Below, piece by piece: positions 13,069-24,891 of a DNA stretch of 64,000 nucleotides. Source of the DNA: Parietaria judaica (lineage: Eukaryota > Streptophyta > Magnoliopsida > Rosales > Urticaceae); the NCBI GenBank assembly GCA_954871525.1, contig OX940870.1:5549501-5613500 (forward strand), written 5' to 3'. Positions within the stretch are counted from its first letter, which is position 1. The number at the start of each line of letters is the position of its first letter. The notes beneath the pieces are model-generated. The model worked only from the letters and a program-made list of their open reading frames with translations, searched no databases and had not been told where the DNA came from. A program made the translations under genes and the position numbers.

Positions 13069-13347
13069 GGGAAACTTCAGTTTGTATGCCCGGTAGAGCA
13101 TGTGTTTTCGAAAAAGTACCCGAGTTTGTTAAATTACAAAACTATGCCCCCAACACACTTTTTGTCTTTACATAAACACTTTAAACACTCTTAAACACTT
13201 TAAAATATGCTCCAAAAACTGTTAATGTATACATAAACACTTTTTATATTTACATAAACACTTTTGGGGCATAGTTTTGTAATTTAACAAATTCGAATAC
13301 TTTTCTAAAAACACATGCTGTCCGAGCATACAAACTGAAGTTTTCCC
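13069..13347. mobile_element. MITE with ~90-bp inverted repeats and 8-bp duplication
   Basis: A 279-bp palindromic element. The left arm starts GGGAAACTTCAGTTTGTATG and the right arm is its near-perfect reverse complement, with homology running to the ACTATGCCCC phrase about 90 bp in. It is flanked by TAACCATA on both sides (13061-13068 and 13348-13355). No coding content. Confidence 0.85.
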
Positions 13348-15854
13348 TAACCATATATGTATATTTATTTTTATTTTTAAGAAATGTATCGTAAAACTCT
13401 AACGTTGGTTTTGAGTCTTGATACAATATGGGAAAGACCAAACTTTACGTCAAGATCGGTGTGCTAAGAAAATAAACACATATATTAACAAGTAAATTAA
13501 TAATATACTTTTATCTTACTAATATTGGTGTGGTATTGTGATTACTTATAACGTGTATTAATTTTGTTTAGTTGGAAAGATAAACATGCCGAATTAAAAT
13601 ATATTAGTAAGTAAATTTTTTTAAAATACAATAATGAGGGGCTTAGTTAAATTTTCAAACCTCTTTATTAGTATTCATAGTGATGAGTCATTAATAAGAC
13701 TCTACCATGCATCCACGTTATTAGCTAATAGTAATAATAAAAATATATTCATATATAAGTTTATATAAAAGAAAGAGATCTCGAACTTCCTCCACAACAT
13801 TTTATCGTGAAATACTACTCGACCTTTCCTTCTTCTTCGATCGTCTCGGTTTCTTATTCCGTTATCTTGGCTAGCAAACCTCTTTGATGATTTGAGTTTT
13901 GCAGTCCAAGTTAGCGTTTACTGAATCTTTTTTTTTTTAGGGAGCGTTTACTGAATCTTTAATTCTTCCTTTGTATGATTACATTTTCTATATGGAATCC
14001 AAAAAAAAAGTAAACGTTGAATACCATTGATGTAGTTTTGATGAGAACCAGTAAGATCTATATTGCTTGTTTTGATGTTCGATTAATTTTATAAGAAATA
14101 AATAACAAAAATAAAATAAAACTCATCTCTGTACCTCAAATATTGAGATGATTGTTGCTATTTAATTGGACTAATGAAGTAATATGTCTTGAAATGTCCA
14201 ATTGAGGACAAAATTTATCATCACACGTGTATAGAAACAAATTTGTAGCTATGTTGTTTGCTCATAGGCTTGAACTAATCAAGAATATCACTTGAGCATG
14301 TGTGAAGCCATTTTAATTAGTTTATTTTATTGGGTTTCATGGCATGGCATGAATATATTTTATTGTTACATATTATTGAATGTTGTAACACGTTTTAGAG
14401 TTAACATGCTTAACGATTTTTGAAATCCAACTAAATCGAGTCGGCCATGATTCTTTTAAGAATTGTTAAGTTATTTTACTAAGTATAAAGAAACTAATTA
14501 TATGCTCATGGGTACTGTTGATACAAGTTTAGTTTATGTTTAGCGTTACTAATATAATTTTGGTGTAAGTAGCTGGTTTAACATCCATCGTATGTTAGCT
14601 ACAAGTTATTAACTTTACAATATGGTAATCGGATTATCGAAGGATTAAGGACGAATTATACTAAAATTATAAGTTCATATATCAGAGCTTACGCACACCG
14701 ACTCTTGAGTGAGGTAGGCGCTTTCCCACACCGTCAAGGAAATTAAAGGCTTCGAGGTAAGTAAAGACTTACTTTACTTGCATTACGAGAATTAAATTAA
14801 ATGGTGATTTAAGTATGAACGTATGTGCATATAATTGCATTGTTCTTCTGATGTTTGTTCACTATAAATGGTGTAAATGTTAAAAGAATAAATGACAGTG
14901 TATCTCAGTTAAGTTTGGGTAGGCGGCGTGCCTGTTTCGATGTCTCTATAAAGAGACTATGATATATGGCGCGGTGTGGGAAGCCCGACTGATCACCGGG
15001 AATGTAATTGAGAATTTTCCCCACACGTCTGCGTGTAATGTTACGACCGGTCACATGTTAAAAGAATTGAAACGTTACGACCGACCGGTCAAAGTTAAAA
15101 GAAGTGACGAACGAGTCACATGTTAAAAGAAGTGACGAAAGGGTCACATGTTAAAAGAGGTGACGAACGGATCACATGTTAAAAGAAGTGACGAACGGGT
15201 CACATGTTAAAAGAATTATGGGGAATTGTGCAACAGGAGCGTCCATAACAACGTCTACAAGTCTTAGCATTTGAGATACACATTATGAAAGAGAATTGGA
15301 TAATTCATATTAATGTACTATGTTAATATGACATGAATGAAAAGAGAATTTGATAATGCACATTAATTGTGTTATATGGTTATGATACGAACGGTGTTAT
15401 ATGAGTTGTTAAATTGTCTTTTACTTACTGAGCTTTCGCTCATTAGAATTCTTGTAATGCAGACATTGCAGGTAATTCAAAATTCAAATGACACTTGAGG
15501 CTGTTGGTTGAAGACTCGAAGCTAGGGATCTGATGTATATGAGATATTAACGACCGTGGGATAACTAGTTGTGTACTTGGGGTATTTTGAGTGTCGTTAC
15601 GCTATGTATAAATCAAAACAAAGGAGCAAGTAGTTTGTGCTTCCTCGTTTTGGGATAAATACTGACAGTGGTTAGATATGGGAGTTTGACGTTAGTTAAA
15701 TGTAAAATAATAATATAGCGTTTCAATATGTAGATATATAAAATAGGTGTATATATATATATCTATATATATAAGAAAAAAAAATGTTTTTCAGTGGCTC
15801 ACTTATATGAGTTGAAAAGAAAATATAATTACATAGGCCGTACGGGGCGTTACA
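13348..15854 (+). mobile_element. gypsy-like (Tekay/Del-like) LTR, left end undefined
   Basis: A TATATAAAAG box with a CT-rich stretch (about 13765-13850), the phrase CTTACTGAGCTTTCGCTCA at about 15423-15441 and the terminal GGGGCGTTACA at 15844-15854 are features I associate with Tekay/Del-type gypsy LTRs in the plus orientation. The left TG end and a target duplication could not be found, so the true length is unknown and the left part may be unrelated DNA. No primer-binding site follows the right end, so it is a solo or 3' LTR. Confidence 0.45.
15040..15215. repeat. 28-bp tandem repeat with internal palindrome
   Basis: Four regular 28-bp units start at 15104, 15132, 15160 and 15188; two diverged units precede them from about 15040. 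Each unit holds GTGAC-(6 bases)-GTCAC or a one-base variant of it, a potential small hairpin, followed by ATGTTAAAAGA. The array sits inside the LTR-like block. Confidence 0.85.
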
Positions 15855-17838
15855 CCGAGTTCGGGGCTTGACTTGCTGCCGAGCTGACACGTGGGCCACG
15901 TTCTGCGAGATTTGTGTAGTGGTGGACCTTGACTGGTCGTCGTGGGGTTCGAATTTAGATCGTGGCGATCTTTTAGGTCGGACTTCGGGAGTTTGAATTG
16001 AGGCGTTTGACTTGGTCTGTTCGTGCTCGGCTATTTGGCTTTCTTCTGCACGGGTTCTATGTTCTACCTCTGCTCGGGTCCCTTTACGACTGTCCGGGAA
16101 GAGCTTTGGATGTTTTAGGTTGATTGTCCTAATGGGCATTTTGGATTTTGACCAAGTGTTGGTTCTCTCTTGTATAGGTGGGACATTTGAGCTCTGCTCG
16201 GGATTCTTCCCTTGAGAGATTCTGCTCGGGCCTCTTCCGAGCATTCTCTACTCAGGATGGGTTTTTTGCCTTCTGAGCTTTTCATTCTGCTCGAGCCCGA
16301 ACACAATTAAGTGTATAATGGGCTTCTGGGCTTTGCATCTCATAGGCCCAATTGCGTGAACATTCAATTATATTCACAACTTAAGCCTTAATCAATTAAA
16401 CTAAAAATTTAATTAATGAACTCATAATTCCAATTAAAAAACAAATTTGCACATCAATAAAAACCTATTAATAATTAATTAATAACTAGTTGTATTGAGG
16501 TGTGAAATTTAATTGTCGAAGACGTGATGAAAAATTAACGCATAGTCATTCACATAAATCATTTGAGATTTACTCTATTTATCACGTATGCACTTCGTGA
16601 TTTGATCGAGTAAAAATTAAATGGGTGTATCGAGAATGAACCATTTTAGGGTAATTTTTTTTTCATTTTTTTTTTTTTTTAGTTTTATCTTTTAACGACG
16701 GGACTTAGAAAAATCACCAATCAAAACAAAAGGTCGTGATTTATATAATTTTTTCCCATTTCGTAGCTGCGAACAAATGTTGCTAATAAAATACATGTAA
16801 AGTCAATTGACTATTTCACGCACATCAATATTTTGTGTTAATGCAATGAATGAACAAAAAGTCGTCTTTGATATCAGCAATTTATTGTTGAGCAAATTCA
16901 CAACTTGGAATTCAGAGTTTTATACTCATAGAAAATACATTGGAATGCGACCATTTTATTTATCTAGTTGGGAAAATACCATGAAATTGCTTAATCCGAT
17001 GGCTTTCACAATTTTATTTGAGATAATTAGTAATATTACACTTATACTTATTTTTAGTATGGTAATATTATTTTCTAGAATTATGAAATACACTGATATT
17101 ACAAAATATGCTTTTAATTAAAAAATAATTGACACTAATAGTCAAAATTATACGTATATACATACAATTTTTGCGTCAAAAACTTATTTGCATGAAATAC
17201 TTTTGCAACTCATCTTAAAAGTTAATTTCAACAATTAATTATCACTAAATCAAATAAACTTGACTGCTTCTATCCTAAATCTTTGAGTTAATTATTTTAA
17301 TAATCTTTTCGTATTATTCTCTTGCTTACCCTCGTAGAAAAACGTTTATAAAACTATAACATGACCAAACCAAGAAACAATGATAAGCATCTTTCAATTT
17401 TGTTAAAACTAATTTGCTTTGGTTCTTCTGATTGCATTCACTTTTTATTCCTGAGTTCTTTCCGAATATTATCCATTGAGCACGAAAAATACCATGGATT
17501 GGAGTAATAGTATAATAGACGTGGTAATATTTAAAGGGTAATGAATGAAAAGTTTCATGGTGAAATCCTCAACTTGTCAATTGTCATAGAGGGCCATTAA
17601 AATCCTAAATTGATGACTTCTATGCCATTTAATATTAGAAGAGGCCCCACCTTCAAATTTGAAATCAATACGTAAAAACAACATTTTCCAATAGATTTTC
17701 CCACTATATATGTTACGATAAGACTAATTTAAAAGAAAACGACCCACCAAGATCTATATGTCATTATCAGATATGACAAATGGGCCCTAGCTTTCTCATT
17801 TATCAGGAACACCATAATGCCTAATCTTATGTATCATG
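15855..17838. other. gene-free region
   Basis: A GC-richer stretch (15855-16300) with open frames on both strands follows the LTR end; its translation is low-complexity and matches nothing I know, so it may be retroelement debris. The rest is AT-rich. A 104-residue frame at 16807-17121 is AT-driven and not credible as a gene. Confidence 0.4.
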
Positions 17839-18022
17839 CAAGGTATTAAATTTTTCGAATATCCATCGACATTTTTATCGAAAATCTTTTTTTCGATGAT
17901 ATACAAAACGATATATCCATCGACATATTCATCGACTTACTTATGAAATACACGTCGACAAGTGATATATCCGTAAAATGAAAAGTGCAAAACAACATCA
18001 GCAAACGGTGTTTAAAACCTTG
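17839..18022 (-). mobile_element. 184-bp hAT-type MITE, TSD GTATCATG
   Basis: The element starts CAAGGTATTAAATTT and ends GTGTTTAAAACCTTG, inverted ends of one family, and is flanked by the perfect 8-bp duplication GTATCATG (17831-17838 and 18023-18030). The interior has repeated ATATCCATCGACAT-type phrases. It is the inverted-orientation sibling of the copy at 54238. Confidence 0.88.
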
Positions 18023-19482
18023 GTATCATGTATGTATTGTTTCACATTAAAAAAAAAAGGAAAAATGAAAAAAGTTGATTCTAGATTGTCGTCTTCTAAC
18101 CTAGTTGAGTCTTGTGATAATGTCATTGTAAATATTAAATATAATATTTTGAGGAGTTAGGCATAGCTTAAATCTAATATTGTAGAAGATTAGAAAGTTA
18201 ATGAAAAGTAACAATGTATTCAACTTCTTTTGAGGCTTCAACAGTAAAAGAATCCCAATAAAGAAAACCAGAATGAAATTATTGGGTCTGGTCTTTTTCT
18301 TTTCTTTTCTTTCTTACAAGCTCAATTCATGAGTGCCATTAGTTGATGAACTTAAAATGTGTTGCTTATATGGGAACATATCTTCAGTACTTTTAGCACT
18401 TTCCAAGGTAAAAAAAGGTTAGATAAAAGTTACTTCATCTTATCCCAATATACTCCGAAACATGTCTTACTCTGAATCAATTAAACATAAAAAAAAATCA
18501 ATTTTTAATTACTCTAAAAACCCTTAAAATTTATTTGACTTAGGACCCCAACAAAACACGATAAACTCAAAGCCAGTCTTGTTGCTAAATAATATATACA
18601 CGCTTACATATACGATTTCGTCAAATCTATTCCATTTTACCAAGTTCTTATCAAGTTGAAAGCAGCTTACCCATACGTATAAGGTCTTGACTCTAAAGTT
18701 AGCTGGTGAAGACAGAAGAGTATTTTCGTTCATTTCTGTTCACATTAAACTTGGTGTCACAAGGCCCATCAATTTATAGGCCACAATCCACGCCATTTAT
18801 CGTATGTTGGAAGAAAGCAAGGACATTAAACGAGACCCAAAAACAATGGGTTGGACCAGTTGTCGCTAGATTCTACGATTATTTTAGAATAATATTTTAA
18901 AAAAATTATAATGAATAGTCTCGTTCATATTTACGTTACATTTTAGTAAATTTAAAGTTTTTATTTGTAAAATAGCTAAACATTAACTAGTTTGTCAATG
19001 ATTAATAGTTAATAATACGATTAATATGATTAATTGACTATTTTATAAATATTAACTAAATATTGACTATTTTGTCAATTTTAAACTATCAAATTAGCTA
19101 TTTAGTTTAAACCCCATAATATTTATTTTTGTCGAGAAAATTATAGGATTTTTTCTCTTCTTTTTTTACTTGGTGTAAAAGTTTAAACAAAATATTGAAA
19201 CGAGCATTGACATCGCAACTAAAGCGGAATTCTGTTCATATATTTGTCTTAATTATATCAAAAGCCATCAACAGAAAATATTTTTAATTTTTTATTTAGA
19301 AAAAGCTTTTTTTTTCACATATTTCATAATATTTTTCCCACTTTTTTAAGTTCAAAGTTGGAGATTACTGCGAATTCTTGGCAAAAAGAATGACTAATCA
19401 CAATTAGATTGCAAATTGCAATGCAAACTTAACTCACAATGAAAGTATGAAATGGACGAAATCCATTCCAAAGGGTGAAGAT
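18023..19482. other. intergenic, 3' flank of the APX gene
   Basis: AT-rich DNA without a recognisable gene. Two short open frames near 18524-18900 overlap on opposite strands and resemble nothing known. Confidence 0.45.
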
Positions 19483-22332
19483 CTAGTTTCCAAGCAGAGA
19501 AGTCAAAAGAGCCAAAACAGCAATCCCAATTATGATATTAAGAAAATAGTTGGACTGAAGAGGCTTATCTGGGCTCCCGCCCACCGCTTCGTACTCCGCT
19601 CGCATCTTCTGCTTCATCGCGTCCGACAGCCCTTTCTGCAATTCAAATACTGAATTTTATTCCTTTCTTCTTCACATCCTATACTTGTTGTGAGGACACG
19701 CGATTTGAAAAATTCCTCATCTTTGTATTATTAAAAGACACGCCACAACAAAACACGACACTTGACTCTTTTTAATCCTGCAATAAGTCATAAAACGCAA
19801 AGACGATGAACGATTTGAATATATGTAGTGAGCGGTTATGCTAAAATTTGAACGGAAAATGCAAAGTTTGAATAGAAAAAAAGTTATTATAACCTTTCCC
19901 GACGAGTACTTTGCTGCCACAAACTTCTCTGGAACGGCTTTCGGGGCATCGCTATCAATCACAATACCCTAAAGAGTGTAAACAAATCAGAGTTATGTAC
20001 AACTATAAACATAAAAGTTTTTGAACAAGTGAAAAAGAATTATTAGACCGTTTTGAAAACTAGTCAGAATAATAGACCCCCGTGACTAAGTTTAATTATG
20101 TATATATAAGGAACGGGGCACTTAATTGCTAATAAAAAATAGTAATTGTTGACAGTTAATAAATACGATCGAAGATGAACATACCTCAGGAGGATCGAAT
20201 TTAGCTCCAAGATTGCTGAGTTTCGCATGGGCTTCAGCGTAATCCTTGAAGAAGGCTTCCTGATCTACCGCATATTTTTCAGCATATACCTGGCACATAT
20301 TGCCGAAACAAAGTATTTAATTATACAGAGCTAGATTGAAGCAGAATGAGTTGGATTTTTCTATGAGTCGTCTGATAATGGAAAGCAAGAATCTTGAGCT
20401 TTATAAGTCATTTTTCCTCACTTTGAAAGACGGGTCATTGAAGAGAACAGCATCAGTTGGCAACACCAGTAGATCTTCATCCCTTTTCTCTTTTATATCC
20501 TGTACAACATACTACACATTGAGCAAGTGGGTCCTCCTTTTCTGGCTTGTGTCGCCATACTTGATACGCTAATAAGCATTACAATGTTCAAGAGGTATAA
20601 AGAATTTGAACCTTGAAATAGGAATTATCAAACTTCAACCATTTCTCTGTCCAGGACTGTCCCCCGGGTGCTCCGGGTCCATCTTTCTGTAAAATGAAGT
20701 ATCTAGTTAGCTTCACAGCCAGTCTTTCTACTATAGTTTTCTTCCTCTTTTCAAGTATAAATTAAGAATTACGAGGACGATTCGATCATATCAGGCAATT
20801 AGTCATTTCTTGGTAAACAATTTTAGTACATTAATAACAGCACATTATAGTAAATATGCATAGCACAGGCCAACACAGTAGATCAAGTCTGCCATTAAGA
20901 ATACGAAATCTTAAATACCGTGTACTTAGTCTCTGGCTTGCCCCAACCACTGCGCTCGGGCCTGGACCTTCCCAATGTGTGTGCACCAGACAACGCAACG
21001 ATTTCCTGCAGATAAGCAAATATCATTGGCACACCGAAAAATTCCCACGCAGAAATAGGGTAAGACTGCTATAATCCTACCTTGTCGTTCAACCCCATTC
21101 TGTTAAAAACGTCTCGCAAATGTTGGGCAGGAGAAGGAGGCCCGGCATCTATGAGAAATCGGATAAAGCAATTAAATAACGGATGAAGAAGAGCAATAAG
21201 AAACTATGTTTAAATCTACTTTTCTATCGACCTGGAAGCCTTCCTTCTTCTGGGCACTGTTCGGGTCCCGACACATCCACTCTTCCATACTTCATCGGCA
21301 GTTTTGGACCCCCTGCCTCCTGAGCTTTTTATAAAGGGTAAATGAGTAAAAAGCTTTCGACATTTCACAAAGCGATTTGGAGCGGGCAAAGAAGTAAAGA
21401 ATTACCTCCACTGCAGTGGCACTGGCCAATTGGAACAAGTCAGCATAAGTGACACTCGAGTACTTGTCTTTGATCGGTTGAAGAAGCTTCAAAGCGTTCA
21501 CAAGACCTGAAATAGCATACTTATTAATCTCTAATCAAAACAAATATCAAACCACTCACATCTCATGCATTTTCGAGGAGAAATTTTACCAGCATTGGCA
21601 GCGTGTTTGAGCTCAATCTCAAATCTCAGACTTCCGTTAGCGCCACCTCGTTGTGGCCACTCCTCGATGTTCTTGTTGTAAGTACCAGCATCATGCCATC
21701 CGAGGCGAACCTATTCCACAGATGACGGTATAAAAATCACTGATATTTGAATTGCCGAATCGAATTCCCAAAAAGCTCTCGTTGTCTTCCATAGTTTCAA
21801 TCAAAATTCACCAAACACGGCAAAGACTAGACACATTCCACAGCATTAAACTTAGCATAACAGCATTGAAAACTTCCGTTTTTAACGCGAGCTTAAATTC
21901 GCTTACACGATCATTCCAATGTAAACGAAACATATATATCTAGAAATACCATGATAGGATGACAGAAGGTAGTCTTAAGAAGCTCCTTGATATCTTCTCT
22001 AGCGCTTTTCAGCTGCTCCAGATCAGAAGCCGCGCAAACCGGCGCAGACGCGCCGCTGAACCCTCGGCTCGACACGATGCCCGGCGATCTCCTCTGCAAT
22101 CGAAGAATCAAAGACAACATTCATACATTCGAAGCTCAGACGCATAGATTCCTCAACATACTAGGAATAGAGAGGGAGAGTTTGCCTGGTTGAGGAAGAG
22201 GCGCGAGACGAGAGGCGACGATCGGAGGCCTCGGAGAGAGGAGGAGGAAGAGAGCGAGAGTGCAGCTCGCGCACCGGCTCTGGCGGCGGAGGGGAGGAGG
22301 CGAGAGGAGGAGGCGGCGGTGGTGGCCGCCAT
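19483..22332 (-). CDS. APX: chloroplast L-ascorbate peroxidase, thylakoid-bound form
   Basis: This haem peroxidase reduces H2O2 with ascorbate in the chloroplast. Translated exons give, in order: a Ser/Ala/Arg-rich plastid transit peptide ([13 protein letters not shown]), then [16 protein letters not shown], the distal-His box [14 protein letters not shown], the APX signature LKHAANAG, the proximal-His box [32 protein letters not shown], and a last exon (19635-19483) encoding [15 protein letters not shown] followed by a hydrophobic anchor ending in LLGN. That anchor exon marks the thylakoid isoform. The start at 22332 was preferred over an upstream in-frame Met at 22404 because the peptide from there looks like a transit sequence. 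The donor of exon 1 is uncertain: CAG followed by GC (near 22187) or CTA followed by GT, both in phase. An alternative stromal end lies in the last intron. Confidence 0.95.
19772..19777 (-). other. alternative terminal codons for stromal APX (Asp-stop)
   Basis: Inside the last APX intron (19893-19636) an acceptor TTATTGCAG is followed at once by GAT TAA in the correct phase after the GGAAAG exon end. Use of it would give a protein ending SSGKD, without the membrane anchor. In spinach and some other plants the soluble stromal isoform is produced by this kind of choice, ending in Asp plus stop. That it operates here is an inference. Confidence 0.6.
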
Positions 22333-22491
22333 GGGAGAAGAAGGAAGAGAGGTTGTCTGTTTGGATGGTGGGAAAATGTTTGGGATTGAGAGTGCCATAT
22401 TCAATCCAAGGGTTTACTTTACTCTATTTCTTCCACATCACTCACTGACAGCCTTTTGTTTCGGATTAATCCCTCAGAAAAGCGCCCATTA

Positions 22492-22497
22492 CACGTG
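22492..22497. promoter_or_regulatory. G-box upstream of APX
   Basis: CACGTG within ACACGTGGCA lies about 160 bases upstream of the APX start codon. It is the classic G-box/ABRE core bound by bZIP and bHLH factors, in line with light and stress control of plastid APX, but use is untested. Confidence 0.45.
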
Positions 22498-22559
22498 GCA
22501 CTTTCCTATTCGTTCTCCCAACGCTTTTTCTGTTTTTCACCAACTTTCTCTAATTTGAC

Positions 22560-23100
22560 ATCTGTTCATTACAAGACTTAATTATTGTTGTCGTTTCCTG
22601 ATTCTAATTGTTAAAGGACATCGCTAGATAGGCTGGGAATTTTTTTATTTTATTTTACCGAAATTAAAATATTTAATTTAACTGGCACTGTAAAAATAAT
22701 ATATTGCTCATAAATTTTCGTAATGTCAAACTGTAGCGTTAAATTTCCAGGCTCGGTTAATGCGTGTCGTTTAAGAATGCGAAGATATTGCAAATAACAA
22801 TAACCACTATTGGACTGCCAATCGGGTCTCGGCCCACACTAAACTCGGGCCCATTACATTACACAAAAATATTTTTTTAAAATAGAAAATTGTACGAAAT
22901 GTCTAATTTTGTGCCAAACATTTTAAAAAATGCCCATTTGCGAGAGTAAAAAATACACACAATGGGCATTTTCTTTAAAAATTATAACTATTAGCTATAT
23001 TATGTAAAGGGAAAACACTGGTATATATTCCACTAATCTTTCCATCTCATTCTTTTTTGTGTATTGTAAAGTTTTCATTCTCTGAAATAGTAATACAATT
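22560..23100. other. intergenic
   Basis: AT-rich DNA. A short imperfect inverted phrase (AATGCCCATTTG / AATGGGCATTTT near 22930-22975) hints at MITE debris, without definable ends. Confidence 0.35.
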
Positions 23101-23580
23101 GACGTTTGGTTATGGTCTTATAAACCATTTTCTGGTTTTGGTTTTAACATTTAAACAATATGTCATACTGGTTTTCGCATACAACGTTTGGTTACCAATT
23201 GTCTCTGTTTTCGCAGGCCGGTCCGTAGAACACTAAAATTTTAATGAAGTAAAGCATAAAATATATCTATAATAATGGAGTTGTTTGCTAATGGAGTTGT
23301 TTTATGTTTTATGGTTTTCAATCTATGTACAAAATATAACTATAATAATATCTTATCATTCTATAATGATATTATATAATTTATAATAGGACATTATTAT
23401 AATATTAATTCATATAATTAAATTTATATATTATTATTATCATGATATTAAAGAATGTACTTAAATTATTCATATTGTTAAATATCAACTTAATTAATAT
23501 AAGCTAATGTAACAAAAAAAATGTACTACTTTATACTACATTATTTAAAAATGTACTTAAAAATAATTTCAATGCCAGAG
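23101..23580. mobile_element. PIF/Harbinger-like MITE remnant
   Basis: Starts GACGTTTGGTTATGGTCT and matches the two halves of the split element at 26169-30931 over several hundred bases, including the phrases GTTTGGTTRCCARTTGTCTCTG and ATATTATCATTCTATAATRRTATTATA. The right end could not be placed, so the copy is truncated or diverged. Confidence 0.55.
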
Positions 23581-24204
23581 AATTGGAATAGGGTCGAAGT
23601 AGTATAATTTTAAGAATCAAATTTTAAAATTCGAATACTATCATATTCTCCCAAACAAGTTTTTTTTTTTTACCCGAATTCCAAAAATGCCGAATTTGAA
23701 TACCCGGAGTGGAATTCAAAAGTATAAAGTAGGTATTTCAGTCCTTGTATTTTAATTAGGTATTTTTATATTTCAGTTTTTTTTTTATACCGGGTTTTTT
23801 AAAAAAAAGTAGTTCATTCCAGTTCATCAATATTGTAATTATTAACAAATTATTAATAACTAGTTAATAAATCATTTTAGATTAAAATATAGTTTTCAAA
23901 AAATAAAAATAAAAAATAAATCCACGCGTCATGCCATGTGACAGTCAGATGACTTGGCATGTCATGTAGCAAGTCCACACGATGTCACGTGTCATTTGAC
24001 TTGAAAATAATAAATGAAAAACTAATTGCCTTACAATTTCAAAAAAATTATAACTTTATCATGCACAAAAAAAGTTATTAATAACGATGGAAAGATTATC
24101 TGAACTTTAGCCGATGTTATCCATTTAATTAAATGACGATGTTATGAATCGAATTATCAGGCTTTGAGTTAGAACTTGAAACACGTAACATATGATAAAA
24201 ATAT
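23581..24204. other. intergenic
   Basis: AT-rich DNA with several 'TGACATGTCATG'-like phrases at about 23930-24000 that may be transposon-end debris. No gene. Confidence 0.35.
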
Positions 24205-24886
24205 TGTTGATCACCCATCGGTCACATGATACTTGTGTGTCACAGTCACTTAAAGATAAGAAGCCTATCGGGTGATGACTTTCAGTCATCGACGGGGGAC
24301 GATAAAGATGAGCCAACGGCTATATAAGCAAGCTCATAACAGCTAGAAGAGTACACCAGATCATAACAACAAAGAGAGAGAATCAATAAGAGAGAGTTCT
24401 TGAGAGACAGAACTTCTCCAGTGAGTCAGACGGTGGATACGGCGACAAAGGTGACAACGGAGTACGGAGAAGGAAGGCTCGGGAACGACAGATAGAGGCG
24501 CACACTCTGAGGATCTGTCGGAGCTTCTTCGCGGTGTCAAAGGGGTTCGTTCGCACCGGGGTTCTGTTCGCCTGCATTCTCTGGGGTCTGGGTCATCTCC
24601 GATCATCGTGAAGGCTGTTGCACGATGGAGATCACTCCGTCATCGGGTAGCGTACGGTGGGGTCATCGGAGATTGCTGTTGAAGAAGCTGTAAGTTTGAA
24701 TTCAACGGGAAGATCATATTGGGCAGAAGATTGAGTCTTTTGTAACCGGTTGTGTAATTCAAACATCATCAAGATCAACAAAGTGTTCATCTTTGCCGTC
24801 CAATTCTATCTTATTGTTCCGCATTACTGTTCGTTGTTCGTGTTCATCGATATTGATTATCGGGTTCCTGGGTAAAATCTCCAACA
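24205..24886 (+). mobile_element. solo LTR with TSD AATAT
   Basis: A 682-bp element with TG...CA ends (TGTTGATCACCC and AATCTCCAACA), the short inverted end TGTTG/CAACA, and identical 5-bp flanks AATAT (24200-24204 and 24887-24891). A CTATATAAGC promoter box lies at about 24320, followed by an A/G-rich leader. It contains no coding domain, so it is a solo LTR left after recombination. The ends are copia-like, but class cannot be proved. Confidence 0.85.
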
Positions 24887-24891
24887 AATAT

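Noticed and set aside
15040..15215. CRISPR-like array
   Set aside because: The 28-bp units are contiguous with no spacers and the genome is a plant's; it is an ordinary tandem repeat.
15723..16244. 173-residue minus-strand frame
   Set aside because: It runs across the supposed LTR end into low-complexity DNA and matches nothing; more likely retroelement debris than a gene.
16807..17121. 104-residue plus-strand frame
   Set aside because: AT-driven composition, no promoter or family match.
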